A stretch of 36,510 bases of DNA from Candidatus Geothermincola primus (GCA_015711725.1 JACVIX010000016.1:1-36510); one strand, 5' to 3'. Shown: positions 1 through 8,678, numbered from the stretch's first letter. The notes: a model not told the origin generated them from the sequence alone. Program-made: numbers and translations.

Positions 1-114
1 ACCCCTGTGTTAAATCATCGATTCCCGTTTCCTTCCTTTTCCGCTTCGAGGGGTCACGGGAGAGCGAGCGCCTTCCGAACGCAACGGTGGAGAAAAATCA
101 TTATGATATAAACT

Positions 115-1554
115 TCACGACCTTCTCGCGGGATACGTCGCATCTTCCCCAAGCGCCAGTTCCATCTGAGCCACTCTGGTGGTGGAAGGGGTCACCTTGA
201 AGCGCTCATCAATACGGAAACCCGGCACCCAGACGATCTCGTCCCCGGAAAGAAGCACCATCACTTGGGACCTGGAGCCGCGGGGAACCTTGAGATCCAC
301 CAGGAAGTCCTGCAGCTTGCGCTTTCCGGGAGCCCCCAAGGGATGGAAACGATCCCCCGGACGAACATATCTCAGCTTAAGAGGAAAATCAAGTTTGCCC
401 CAGTCCAGAGAGGCTTTCCAAGGATCCCTGGTTATATGAGCCCCTCCATCCTCCCGGGGCTCCTCCACCCGTAGCCTCAACTCCGCCCCGAAGCCAGGGA
501 GGGCAAAAACGCCTTCGCCAGGAATCTCCGCCTCTTTCTCATAAGAAGTGGGCGACAACTCATCCCGATTAAAGAAGCGGACCCGATCATATTCCCTCAC
601 CGCCAGCCAGCCCGCCGGCAGATGCATCGTGCTGCCGTTCTTCCCCTCCAACACCTTGAGGCGAAGATCTTCCACCCTGCGAAAGCTGGGCGGTATCCCT
701 TTCCGGAGAAGCATCTCCTTTAGCGCTCTTCGCTGACCTGCCAAAGAAAGGCGTCGGCAGGATGCGATATCCAGATAATCCCCTGCCGATTCCCCCAGGG
801 ATTCCAGGGGCTCGCCGGCTCGCTCCTCCCACTCCTCTCTTAAAAGCTCTATCTCGTTGATCAAACTGGATTTGACTTTGGGGTTGAAGGAATTCTCCAA
901 GAAGGGGATGAGCAGATGGCGCACTCGATTGCGGGGAATGGAAATGTCCAGGTTAGAGGGGTCCCGCATGGGGGAAAAAGGGAGATTTTTCGCGTACGCC
1001 TCTATCTCCTTCCTCCACACCTCAATCAACGGCCTGATATATGGTCCCCTAACTGGAGGGATGGAGGCAAGGGCGGAGGGGCCGGCGCCCCAGATCAGCC
1101 TCAAAAGGAAGGTTTCTACAAGATCGTCGGCATGATGCCCCAAAGCCACGCGTTGGAAACCGCTGGAATCAAGCTTCCTCTGGAAAGCGGCATAACGAGC
1201 CAGGCGAGCGGCCTCCTCTGGGCTTCGCTCACCCTTTCGGCGGTACTTCTCCACCTCCACTCTCTCGACGCAACATGCCAGACCGTAATGTTCCGCCACT
1301 TGTCGGACAAACTCTTCTTCCTTTAAAGACTCCTCCCGCAAGCCGTGGTTGACATGGAATATTTCCAGTTGCAGGCGGAACTCACTTTTGAGCTTATCAA
1401 GCACGTCTAAAAGAACCAAAGAGTCTGGTCCACCGGATAGAGCCACCAGCACAGTTTTTACTTCTTGTAACATATTATGTCGCTCCACCGTCTTCCTGAC
1501 TTTCTCCAATATAAGGAAGACTTCCCGAGGAAACCTCTTGCCCAGAAAAACCAC
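115..1554 (-). CDS. tilS: tRNA(Ile)-lysidine synthase TilS
   Basis: TilS attaches lysine to C34 of the AUA-decoding tRNA-Ile in the cytoplasm, using ATP. The PP-loop ATP site SGGPDS lies at residues 40-45. A second ATPase-region motif, LGHHADDLVET, and the IPRNRVRHLLIP segment typical of the family follow. The last 100 residues match the TilS C-terminal domain (RPGDRF, LQDFLVDLKVP). At 479 aa it is full length for the two-domain form. The start is uncertain: the GTG at 1554 lies directly against a GGAGAGGA site with almost no spacer, so a TTG about 15 codons later is possible. It follows an exported-protein gene by about 130 bp. No hpt or ftsH, its frequent partners, is visible before the window edge. 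Confidence 0.93.
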   Translation of the reverse strand: MVFLGKRFPREVFLILEKVRKTVERHNMLQEVKTVLVALSGGPDSLVLLDVLDKLKSEFRLQLEIFHVNHGLREESLKEEEFVRQVAEHYGLACCVERVEVEKYRRKGERSPEEAARLARYAAFQRKLDSSGFQRVALGHHADDLVETFLLRLIWGAGPSALASIPPVRGPYIRPLIEVWRKEIEAYAKNLPFSPMRDPSNLDISIPRNRVRHLLIPFLENSFNPKVKSSLINEIELLREEWEERAGEPLESLGESAGDYLDIASCRRLSLAGQRRALKEMLLRKGIPPSFRRVEDLRLKVLEGKNGSTMHLPAGWLAVREYDRVRFFNRDELSPTSYEKEAEIPGEGVFALPGFGAELRLRVEEPREDGGAHITRDPWKASLDWGKLDFPLKLRYVRPGDRFHPLGAPGKRKLQDFLVDLKVPRGSRSQVMVLLSGDEIVWVPGFRIDERFKVTPSTTRVAQMELALGEDATYPARRS

Positions 1555-1685
1555 TCCTCTCCAGCGACCGTCCCCGGAACTAGTCGCGCTTAACGGTTCA
1601 ATCGTCGCTTCTTATTCTCCCCCGCCAAATTAAAAGAAAGGGTAACCATCGAATTATCTCGCCTCCAATTTTCCCGAACCACCAC

Positions 1686-2669
1686 TTACCAGATACCCGA
1701 TGAACTGTCCAACGAGCTTACATACCATATATTGTCAACCAAATCTAAATAAAAGCGGACCTCCTCAGCCGCCGGGGGGATTATCTCCCCAGTTTCCGCG
1801 TCCAAGCGCTCGCCGTACTCCGCCCTGACGCGTACCACCGCTTTCTCCATCTCGTTCTCCTGGATCCGCTCCGTGCCCAGTATGGAATAAGCCACTTCCA
1901 AACCGCCTTCACGAGCCCGATTTACCGCTTCCACCATACCCTCGTAGCCTAACTCTTCGGGAAGAGACGAGTAGGGGGAAAGCAGGCCATACATGGCTTC
2001 GACGTTTCCCTTATTTAAATAGTCATACCAGTAAGCCACCACCTCTTCCGGCAAAATCATATAATTTATCTTGTTAACGGGAAATTTCTTCTCCCCACCA
2101 TAGATGGCATTAACGGCATCCGCCAATATCTGGGGAAGATTCCATGTCTCCAGATCGAGGCTGGCGCCATTGTACTCTTGACCGTCCTGATAATCTTGTA
2201 GTAATTGTCTGGCCTCCTCTTTTACGCTCTCTATGTCCAGATCCTCGTCCGTCTGATCGTAAAGCACCACGTCCATTCCCGCGCTCAGCCCCACCAAATA
2301 GGATGAAAAAGCGTTTAGAAACCTGAGCATCATATTATGGGTCTTGCGGTAATCACCTGGAACATGGAGGCTTCTCATATATCTGGCGAGGGAATCGACC
2401 TCAGCCACCGCTTCGGATAGAAGATCTTTATAAGCATCCAAATCCTTTAGCTCATATATCCTTCCCGCCCTCTCCACCAGCCTGTGGGAGAACCTCTCCA
2501 GTTCCGGCCACTTCTCCAGCACTCGCTCCTCATAATCCCCCACAGGCGCCCCACAGCCAAAATGCGCCCACGCCACGCCCAACAGAAGGGATGCGAAAAG
2601 CCACAAACCCATCAACTTTAATAACCTTTTCCCGATTTTCCATTGAAAAAACATCTCTGAATTTCCCAT
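1686..2669 (-). CDS. Unrecognised exported protein, possible lipoprotein
   Basis: I do not recognise this 327-aa protein. The N-terminus has a basic stretch (KIGKRLLK) followed by a hydrophobic segment (LWLFASLLLGVAWA), so it is probably exported. An AWA site fits signal peptidase I. A cysteine in HFGCGAP follows, but the lipobox is poor (H and F before G-C), so lipid attachment is doubtful. The middle is rich in charged helical sequence. The last 120 residues (from VVAYWYDYLNKGNVEAMY to FYLDLVDNIWYVSSLD) look like an NTF2/SnoaL-like alpha+beta domain, which is inference from pattern only. An in-frame ATG at 2654 with GGGAA eight bases upstream is a plausible alternative start. It lies upstream of tilS on the same strand. 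Confidence 0.75.
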   Translation of the reverse strand: MGNSEMFFQWKIGKRLLKLMGLWLFASLLLGVAWAHFGCGAPVGDYEERVLEKWPELERFSHRLVERAGRIYELKDLDAYKDLLSEAVAEVDSLARYMRSLHVPGDYRKTHNMMLRFLNAFSSYLVGLSAGMDVVLYDQTDEDLDIESVKEEARQLLQDYQDGQEYNGASLDLETWNLPQILADAVNAIYGGEKKFPVNKINYMILPEEVVAYWYDYLNKGNVEAMYGLLSPYSSLPEELGYEGMVEAVNRAREGGLEVAYSILGTERIQENEMEKAVVRVRAEYGERLDAETGEIIPPAAEEVRFYLDLVDNIWYVSSLDSSSGIW

Positions 2670-3479
2670 CTACCTATAACCCATATGCGGGCGCCCAACC
2701 ATTAAAGCTCATCTGTGTCACGTTAATTTTACCAGAGAAGCGCCCAAGCTAGGGTCTAGAAACGACCTCCGACATGGAATCGTTCAGATTGGGAAGGAAA
2801 TAGACTCCACACATCCGATTCCGCCAGTCCCCCATTAGCGCGATAAAATGCATAAACGCATAGAGGATTCGTGGGGAGCCCACCCAGTTCCAGGGGACAG
2901 AGGTCTATTTTCTAATAACGTTAAACCCTTCGCGGCTCCAAAATCTTAAGAAACCAATTTTACCTCGATGTCTGTGACTCCGCCACCGGTGCCCCACAGT
3001 CGCAAATTTTACCAATATTTAACAAACGGGAATTTTTTCGTTAGATGAAAAATGGAAAATTCATCGACGCCGTCTGCGAAGCACGGATATTCAACAAACA
3101 GGAACTTTTTTGGGGGGCTAAACGCAGGATTCGAGCATTATATCCCAATGGTTCGCGTTTTCGACGATTCGATGGAGAAAAAGCCAAAGGGAACTTTCCC
3201 CCAGAAAACTCCGTCCCTTCCGCTTTGACCAGCTATCCTTTCTTGTTTCCTCGTAAACTGATTCTTGCGGCAAAAGAAGTTCTCTTCTTAACAAGGAAGA
3301 CAAAAGGAAAGCCTGGGAAAGTCGGACTTCTTTCGCCTTTATTATTTTCCTGAGGAAACGAGGATAGAGACAATCTCCCTTTCTAATCTTGATAATTCTT
3401 GGCGATAATAGCTTCCGCCATTTGCCTTAACCCAGCTTTCCCTCCAGCTAGACCCCGTGGCATCGTTCAACCCTTGGTC
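2670..3479. other. Gene-free interval, 810 bp
   Basis: No convincing gene is present on either strand; the open frames are short, lack ribosome sites and resemble no family I know. The stretch is AT-richer than its neighbours. It holds an imperfect direct repeat of 26 bp (3015-3040 and 3087-3112, 22 of 26 bases identical, 72 bp apart). It must also contain the promoter of the exported-protein gene unless that gene is read through from the operon upstream. No clear -35/-10 pair stands out. Confidence 0.5.
3015..3112. repeat. Imperfect 26-bp direct repeat pair
   Basis: The two copies are at 3015-3040 and 3087-3112. They share ATATT, AACAAAC, GGAA and a T tract and differ at 4 of 26 positions. 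The spacing is 72 bp. Flanks do not match, so the unit is short. It could be chance in AT-rich sequence, a relic, or a pair of protein-binding sites. Confidence 0.35.
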
Positions 3480-3899
3480 TCAGTCCCTTCTCCAGTAGAC
3501 CCTAGCGAAAGCCGACTCTTTCTGCCGTTGAATTTCCAGACTGCCATGGTAAGCTTTGCCGAACTCCTTTCCCAGCCGCTCCGCCAAGGCGCGATCTGTG
3601 GTCTCGATGACGATTTCGTCATTTTTCTCCTCAATATGAGCTATGCGCGCGGCGATATTCTTTTTCAGCTTGTCCTCAGCCACCCTTCTTATAAGGTTCT
3701 TCGCCTCCTCTTTATGGGAAGCCAGGAATTTACCTTTGAGATGTACCACCCCATCGATCCTGCCCTTTGCCACCCTATCGCACCCGGGGCAGAGACATCT
3801 CTCCCATTCCCTTTTCTGCATAGCCTTTCCCCTGAGATCCTCGTTGAAGGTCCATTTATTATCTACAAAAATGGCGTAACATGCTGGACAGATTTTCAT
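3480..3899 (-). CDS. Small zinc-knuckle protein, BCAM0308 / NMD3-like family
   Basis: This 139-aa protein has two CPxC knuckles (C4-P-A-C7 and C37-P-G-C40) that probably bind one zinc ion. They are followed by a GxVxLxGxFLxxHKEEAxNLI segment and a C-terminal part (EIVIETTDRALAERLGKEFG, then AYHGSLEIQ). This pattern matches bacterial BCAM0308-family proteins, which resemble part of archaeal/eukaryotic NMD3; their function is not established. The ATG at 3899 is chosen because GGAGG sits five bases upstream. The open frame reaches further upstream, but only by overlapping the preceding stop. It lies 13 bases after the THEP1-type NTPase gene, so the two are almost certainly co-transcribed. Confidence 0.8.
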   Translation of the reverse strand: MKICPACYAIFVDNKWTFNEDLRGKAMQKREWERCLCPGCDRVAKGRIDGVVHLKGKFLASHKEEAKNLIRRVAEDKLKKNIAARIAHIEEKNDEIVIETTDRALAERLGKEFGKAYHGSLEIQRQKESAFARVYWRRD

Positions 3900-3912
3900 A
3901 ACTACCTCCTCG

Positions 3913-4482
3913 TTAGTGACCACCGATCAATTGCCTCAGAATATCCTCGTATATGACCTCCACCAGTGATTCCCTATTATTTACCCCCACCCGGTAAATT
4001 TTCGACTCCGGACCGGAAAAGACCGCGTCATTTAATAATTCGCATCTATCCTGCATGGTGGCGAGAACTAAAGCGTCGCATATAAATATCTCACGTATCA
4101 GAGATTGGAAAAGAAAAGATAGAAGCTCCATCTTGCCTATCTCATCGATTATCACCAGATCGCTTTGGGTATAGGCACTCTGAAGAGGCCTGAGGGCTAC
4201 CCTCTCCAAAACTTCCACATCAACACCGTACTTGCTTACGTGAGGCATACCCGAAAATCCCACATGGGCGAAGATAGCCCTTTCTCCGGAGAGGTTAATA
4301 ACCTGGAAGCCTTTCCTTTCTCCCCCGTCCCTGATCTCTTCGGTAAGAAATCCCGCCAGGTTCATCCCCCTTCGCGAGAGCTTTTCCACTAGTTTCTTCA
4401 CCAACGTGGTCTTCCCGCTCCCGGGACGTCCTACCAGCAGAAAGCGGCGAACAGAAGCTTGCGCGGATTCCACCTTGCTCAC
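3913..4482 (-). CDS. THEP1-type nucleoside triphosphatase
   Basis: This is a P-loop NTPase of the THEP1/NTPase_1 family, related to the thermophile nucleoside-triphosphatase that hydrolyses NTPs to NDPs in vitro; its cellular role is unclear. Walker A is GRPGSGKTT (residues about 18-26). A strand with GFLTEEIRDGGERKGFQV follows, as is usual in the family. Walker B is LVIIDEIGKMEL (about 109-120). The length of 189 aa fits the family. I prefer the GTG at 4482, which has AGAGGT seven bases upstream; an ATG at 4518 has its purine tract too close. It heads a two-gene operon with the zinc-knuckle protein, behind a 20-bp palindrome. Confidence 0.87.
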   Translation of the reverse strand: MSKVESAQASVRRFLLVGRPGSGKTTLVKKLVEKLSRRGMNLAGFLTEEIRDGGERKGFQVINLSGERAIFAHVGFSGMPHVSKYGVDVEVLERVALRPLQSAYTQSDLVIIDEIGKMELLSFLFQSLIREIFICDALVLATMQDRCELLNDAVFSGPESKIYRVGVNNRESLVEVIYEDILRQLIGGH

Positions 4483-4800
4483 TGAAACAACCTCTAATTT
4501 ATATATACCCAGAAACATCCACCCTATGCCTTATAACTGGCGAGATGGAAATGATGGTTTCCATGGTGCGTTTGTTGAAAAAAGCCATATTTTTAGTAGT
4601 CACTATGTATATGATGACGCGCGGATTCCAGGGATTCGCTCATTCATGCAAACAAATAATTTACTGATCGTCTCTTTCCATAACGTAACCGTGGTGATAT
4701 TGCTATGAACACCTTTTCAGATAGCGGGTCTAAACCCGAGCAGGCAGCCACTCCTTTAGCATGGCTTCAGTAATATACAATTATATTTATTCAATAATAT
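4483..4800. other. Spacer between alr and the NTPase operon
   Basis: This 318-bp stretch has no gene. It holds the palindrome at 4545-4564. It also holds a small CGGGT-ctaa-ACCCG hairpin near 4726-4739, downstream of alr on the minus strand and without a T tract. A TATAAG at about 4530-4535 on the minus strand could be a -10 box for the NTPase operon, but no good -35 lies at the right distance. Confidence 0.45.
4545..4564. promoter_or_regulatory. 20-bp palindrome, candidate operator
   Basis: The perfect inverted repeat ATGGAAA-N6-TTTCCAT lies 60-80 bp upstream of the preferred start of the THEP1-type NTPase gene. The seven-base arms with a six-base spacer fit a dimeric helix-turn-helix regulator site. 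If the TATAAG further downstream is the -10 element, the palindrome covers the -35 region. It could instead be a 5'-UTR hairpin. The regulator is unknown. Confidence 0.4.
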
Positions 4801-5937
4801 TCAGTTTTTATATATCCGGGGAACTCGCGGACCAACGGAACAGACTACCTCGTAATTGATGGTGTCCGCTCTTTCCGCCACCTCCTCCGCACTGATAAAA
4901 TCATCGCCGGATTTTCCTATTACCACCACTTCCTCCCCGACGCTACGCTGGTCCTCCCCCAGGTTCACCATGGTGAGGTCCATGCAGATGGTGCCCACCT
5001 GGGGATATCTTTTACCCCCTATTAAAACCTCCATCCGGTTGGAGAGACGCCTAGTTAAACCGTCGCCGTAACCGAGGGGCACCACCCCTATATAGGAATC
5101 CTTTTCCAGGCAAGCGGTGAAACCGTAGCTGATGCCCTCTCCAGCAGAAAGGCGAAAGACTTGGCAAAGTTCGCTCTTCAACTCCATCGCCGGATATAAG
5201 GAGATAATTTCCTGAAACCTCTCCCCGGGATAAAGACCATAAATACCGATACCCAGCCTCACCATATCCAGCTCCGATTCGGGCAGAAATAGTGCGGCAC
5301 CGGTGGCGGCGGCATGTTTGATTTCGAACTCATGCCCTTCTTTTCTCAGCTTTTCCACGGTTTCCATGAATAGCCCCAGTTGCCTAGCGGTATAGGGGGA
5401 GCGGGGATCGGAAGCCATAGCGAAATGGGTATATATGCCCTCCACCTCCAGGGAGGGTAGATTCCCCAAAAACTTGGCCATCTCACTCGCCTGATGGGGA
5501 AATACACCTACCCGGTGCATGCCGGTATCGATCTTGAGATGTACTTTGCACTTATTTTTCGCCCTTTCGGCCGCGCTCGCCAGAGACTCCGCGAATTCCC
5601 GAGTATAGACCGTGGGGATGAGTTCTAGCTCCAGCACCCGAGAGGCGGCGACAGGAGGTGGTTCGAAGAGGAGGTGGATGGGAGCGTCGATTCCCGCTTT
5701 TCTCAAGGATTCCCCTTCCTCCACCAAGGCAACCCCCAGCCTCTCCGCTCCCGCCTCCAACGCCGCCTGAGCTGTCTCCACGTCCCCGTGTCCATAACCG
5801 TTGGATTTCACCACCGCCATGACCAGCGGCGAGGAGCGCATGGTCCGGCGTATCAGTTGGATGTTTTTTCTTATGTTCTCCAGACTGACTTCAGCCCGTG
5901 TGGGTCGATATCGCGCTGGAGTGGGGTCATACCTCAT
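4801..5937 (-). CDS. alr: Alanine racemase
   Basis: This PLP-dependent enzyme interconverts L- and D-alanine for peptidoglycan. The PLP lysine is K44 in AVVKSNGYGHG. The C-terminal beta-domain has the catalytic tyrosine motif ISYGFT and the PQVGTICMDLTM segment. At 378 aa it is full length. The ATG at 5937 overlaps the stop of the upstream CBS-domain gene by one base (TGATG), which indicates translational coupling; the open frame reaches further upstream but only out of frame with that gene. It is the last gene of the rplM-to-alr operon. This is the second fold-type III racemase in the operon; the other follows rpsI. Confidence 0.95.
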   Translation of the reverse strand: MRYDPTPARYRPTRAEVSLENIRKNIQLIRRTMRSSPLVMAVVKSNGYGHGDVETAQAALEAGAERLGVALVEEGESLRKAGIDAPIHLLFEPPPVAASRVLELELIPTVYTREFAESLASAAERAKNKCKVHLKIDTGMHRVGVFPHQASEMAKFLGNLPSLEVEGIYTHFAMASDPRSPYTARQLGLFMETVEKLRKEGHEFEIKHAAATGAALFLPESELDMVRLGIGIYGLYPGERFQEIISLYPAMELKSELCQVFRLSAGEGISYGFTACLEKDSYIGVVPLGYGDGLTRRLSNRMEVLIGGKRYPQVGTICMDLTMVNLGEDQRSVGEEVVVIGKSGDDFISAEEVAERADTINYEVVCSVGPRVPRIYKN

Positions 5938-6407
5938 CAACGAGATTCTCCCTCGGAAGCCAGATGCCGAATGATGTCGTTTCTGGTGATGATGCCCTCC
6001 AGTTTTTCCTCGTCCATAACCATTACATACTCCCAATCTTTCTCCACCATCTTGGAGGCTATCTCGGTGATATCGCTCTCAGGCCTCACTCGAGGAAACT
6101 TTATCTCCATCAGATCCTCGGCCTTGGAACCCACCGCCCTCTTAAGCTCCTCTTCGTACTTTTTGGTGGAGCCCAACATAATGTAACTATCCAGGAAGTG
6201 AAAGAAGGTGGGAAAATGTACTCGAGCATCCTGGTGCACTAAATCCTCCTCGGTTACCACCCCCACCAGACGCTCATCCTCGTCGAATACCGGCAGGCAG
6301 CGCAGCTTCTTCTCCCACATAATTTTAGCCAGCTCCCTCACCGGAGTGTGGGTTCTCACTTTTATTATCTCGGTGGTCATGATATCCCTGGCGATCCGTG
6401 AAGCCAT
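5937..6407 (-). CDS. CBS-domain pair protein
   Basis: The protein is 156 aa and consists of a CBS pair: the first domain near residues 5-60 (DIMTTEIIKVRTHTPVREL, then RCLPVFDEDERLVGVVTEEDL), the second near 90-150 (ITEIASKMVEKD, then GIITRNDIIRHL). Such pairs usually bind adenine nucleotides and act as sensors. An insert of about 35 residues joins the two domains. The ATG at 6407 is chosen for AAAGGAAG about five bases upstream; the frame stays open to 6755 but those codons overlap nnr in another frame. Its stop overlaps the alr start. What it regulates cannot be told from sequence. Confidence 0.87.
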   Translation of the reverse strand: MASRIARDIMTTEIIKVRTHTPVRELAKIMWEKKLRCLPVFDEDERLVGVVTEEDLVHQDARVHFPTFFHFLDSYIMLGSTKKYEEELKRAVGSKAEDLMEIKFPRVRPESDITEIASKMVEKDWEYVMVMDEEKLEGIITRNDIIRHLASEGESR

Positions 6408-6463
6408 ATTTCTTCCTTTCTCTACTTTGGACATCCTTCTTTTGGATGGATTCTTTGATCCTC

Positions 6464-7996
6464 TCACTTCCCCCCCGCACGGGCCAGGGGTAAGTGAGCG
6501 AGGATATCTCCGGCGATCATACCCTCCATTCCCACAATGTGCGCGGCCAATTCCCCCGCTTTGCCATGGAGATAGACTCCGCAGCAAGCCGCTTGAAAAG
6601 GCTCCAGGCCCTGAGCTAGAAAGGTGGAGATGCAACCGGTGAGCACGTCCCCGCTGCCCGCGGTGGCCATCCCGGGGCAACCTGAAGTGTTGATGCCAAT
6701 TCTTCCCTCTTTTCCAGCCACTATGGTGTTTGCCCCTTTCAACACCACCACGCAATCGAATCGGCTAGACGCTTCCAGAGCCGAGGAGATACGGTCCCTC
6801 TGAATCTCCCTCACCTCCTTTTGGAGCAAGCGTGAAAGCTCACCGGGATGGGGGGTGATGATTAAATCCCCCGGTTTCCCCGCCAGCAGATGGGGTTCAT
6901 CCCGAACGCAATTGAGGCCATCGGCATCCAGCACCATGGGCTTATCCACCTCCAGCAGCAGCTCTCTCACAAGTTTCCTGGTGCCGGGAGCGGTCCCCAA
7001 ACCCGGTCCTAAAGCCAGCACATCGTACCCATCCAATGCTTCCATTATCGCCTGGAAAGCATCGGGCGCCAAATGCCCTTCCGGCTCCTCCGCAAGGGGA
7101 AGGGTCATCACCTCAGTGAGCTTTATCTCCATGATGGGGTTCAGGCTGGCGGGTATTCCCAGAGTGGCCACCCCGGCTCCGCTGCGCAGTGCCGCCCGGG
7201 AGGCCAAAGCGGCCGCCCCAGTCAACCCGGTGGAACCCGCCACCACCAGCACTTTCCCGCAATCCCCTTTATGGGCGTCTAGGGGCCTGGGGGGATAAAG
7301 TGCCTCTATCTCCCTGTCTATGGTCTCAATATTACTGCTCACCACCTCTTCCACCAGGTAGGAGGGGATACCGATATCCCGCACCACTAGCTCCCCCACC
7401 CCTCGCGCCCCGGGAAAAAGATAGAGCCCAGTTTTAGGAAGCGCAAAGGTAACTGTGCGCCTCGCCAGAATAGCTGGTCCCTCCACCCAACCCATCTTCC
7501 CATCCACTCCCGAGGGGATATCCACCGCCAATACCGGCTTTTCGGATGAGTTGATCATCTCGATGGCCTCCCCATAGACGCCCTCCGCCCTGCCCCGGAA
7601 GCCGATCCCAAAGATGGCGTCGATGACCAAGTCGGAGCGGTTAAGGGAATCCTCCACCGCCGATCTCTCGAAGAATCGTGTTTTCAGCCCTATCTCGTTA
7701 GCCCGGTCCAGATTCGACCTGGTGTCGGGGTGGAGATCCTTTACCTCGTCCAAAAGGTAGATATCCACCTCCGCTCCCCACTCATGGAGGTATCTGGCAG
7801 CCACCAGACCATCCCCTCCATTCTTACCCTTGGCGGTGAATATAGAGACCTTCTTGCCGGCGCACAAGGAGAGCATGTCTCGGGCTTGGTCCGCCACAGC
7901 TTTTCCCGCTCGCTCCATCAGATCCAGTGAGCCGACGCCCTCCTCCAAGGTCCTCTGATCCAGGGCTTGCATCTCTTCCGGATAGATGACCCTCAT
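6464..7996 (-). CDS. nnr: Bifunctional NAD(P)H-hydrate epimerase / dehydratase
   Basis: This enzyme repairs damaged nicotinamide cofactors. The N-terminal epimerase domain (about residues 1-215) has KGKNGGDGLVAARYL and DIPSGVDGKMG. The C-terminal ADP-dependent dehydratase domain (about 225-510) has GKVLVVAGSTGLTGAA, LGPGLGT, LDADGLN, TPHPGEL and TAGSGDVLTG. At 510 aa this is the normal fused form. The ATG start overlaps the acpS stop by four bases (ATGA). The enzyme is often found beside acpS and alr in actinobacterial genomes, and this cluster matches that. No missing key motif is apparent. Confidence 0.95.
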   Translation of the reverse strand: MRVIYPEEMQALDQRTLEEGVGSLDLMERAGKAVADQARDMLSLCAGKKVSIFTAKGKNGGDGLVAARYLHEWGAEVDIYLLDEVKDLHPDTRSNLDRANEIGLKTRFFERSAVEDSLNRSDLVIDAIFGIGFRGRAEGVYGEAIEMINSSEKPVLAVDIPSGVDGKMGWVEGPAILARRTVTFALPKTGLYLFPGARGVGELVVRDIGIPSYLVEEVVSSNIETIDREIEALYPPRPLDAHKGDCGKVLVVAGSTGLTGAAALASRAALRSGAGVATLGIPASLNPIMEIKLTEVMTLPLAEEPEGHLAPDAFQAIMEALDGYDVLALGPGLGTAPGTRKLVRELLLEVDKPMVLDADGLNCVRDEPHLLAGKPGDLIITPHPGELSRLLQKEVREIQRDRISSALEASSRFDCVVVLKGANTIVAGKEGRIGINTSGCPGMATAGSGDVLTGCISTFLAQGLEPFQAACCGVYLHGKAGELAAHIVGMEGMIAGDILAHLPLARAGGK

Positions 7997-8373
7997 GAAT
8001 CCTCCCCTTCAAAGCTCACCAACACCACCGCGATAGCGTAACCTTTCTCATGGGACAGGCTTAGGGAGAAGCGTAGAACGTTTGCCTCTCCCAACTCCTC
8101 CTTGGTCTTTCCTTTGATTCTCAAGACGGGCCTCTCCCCCTCCATCTCCACCTCATAATCGAGGAAACGTAAAGCTCCGCTCTTCCCTCCCAATGCCTTG
8201 AAAGCCGCCTCTTTAGCGGCGAAGCGAGCCGCATAATGGGGAGCCGGGCTCCGGTACCTCTCACACCAGGCAATCTCCGCAGGGGTGAAGACTCGGCGCA
8301 GGAATGATGGGGTTTCTTCGATGGCACGCTTGATGCGGTCCACTTCCACGATATCCACGCCCACTCCGTTCAC
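7993..8373 (-). CDS. acpS: Holo-[acyl-carrier-protein] synthase
   Basis: AcpS transfers phosphopantetheine from CoA to acyl carrier protein, so it is needed for fatty acid synthesis. Family motifs are GVDIVEVDRI with the metal-binding D7, and RFAAKEAAFKALG with E55 and K59. The length of 126 aa is typical. The GTG at 8373 is used because the protein then begins just before the conserved GVDIV; a TTG five codons upstream is also open. The stop overlaps the nnr start by four bases. About 305 bp separate it from glmS, so it may have its own promoter. Confidence 0.93.
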   Translation of the reverse strand: MNGVGVDIVEVDRIKRAIEETPSFLRRVFTPAEIAWCERYRSPAPHYAARFAAKEAAFKALGGKSGALRFLDYEVEMEGERPVLRIKGKTKEELGEANVLRFSLSLSHEKGYAIAVVLVSFEGEDS

Positions 8374-8678
8374 TCTTCCTACCCCCAAGCCATCCGCTTA
8401 TTCCATGGCAACAAATTTTTTCACAATAAAAATTCAAACCACCTGTCAGGACATCTACCCAGCTATCTTCCGCGAACCACAAATCATAGAAAATATTCAA
8501 TATGTAAAAATGACTTTTGGTGAGCTCTCGCGCCGATAAAACCACTCATTGACATGAAATACCGGAGGCATCTTCCTCCGCTTCCGAATACGGAACTCCA
8601 TTTCCCTCCAACAAGTAATCGCCGCGCCATTACCGCCCCAACTCACGTATTAGCCCTAAACCCCATGGTATATCTTCC
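8374..8678. other. glmS-acpS spacer
   Basis: This 305-bp stretch has no recognisable gene. It contains a perfect 6-bp hairpin (CGGAGG-N6-CCTCCG, 8563-8580), 100 bp after the glmS stop in transcription order. No T tract follows on the minus strand, so it is a weak terminator at best. AT-rich sequence with TATGAT-like boxes lies between there and acpS. A promoter for the acpS-nnr-CBS-alr half of the cluster is likely but cannot be placed. Confidence 0.45.

Noticed and set aside
1-114. hpt or ftsH start downstream of tilS
   Set aside because: The short reading frames near the edge do not resemble either protein.
3045-3353. 102-codon plus-strand open frame
   Set aside because: No ribosome site, no recognisable motif, and it spans the direct repeat; treated as chance.
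3399-3956. 185-codon plus-strand open frame opposite the zinc-knuckle gene
   Set aside because: It is antisense to a gene with clear zinc motifs and a strong ribosome site; it has no motif of its own.
4726-4739. Intrinsic terminator for alr
   Set aside because: The CGGGT/ACCCG stem has only five pairs and no T tract on the minus strand.
6408-6755. N-terminal extension of the CBS protein
   Set aside because: The added 116 residues are low-quality sequence that overlaps nnr in another frame, while a good ribosome site precedes the ATG at 6407.
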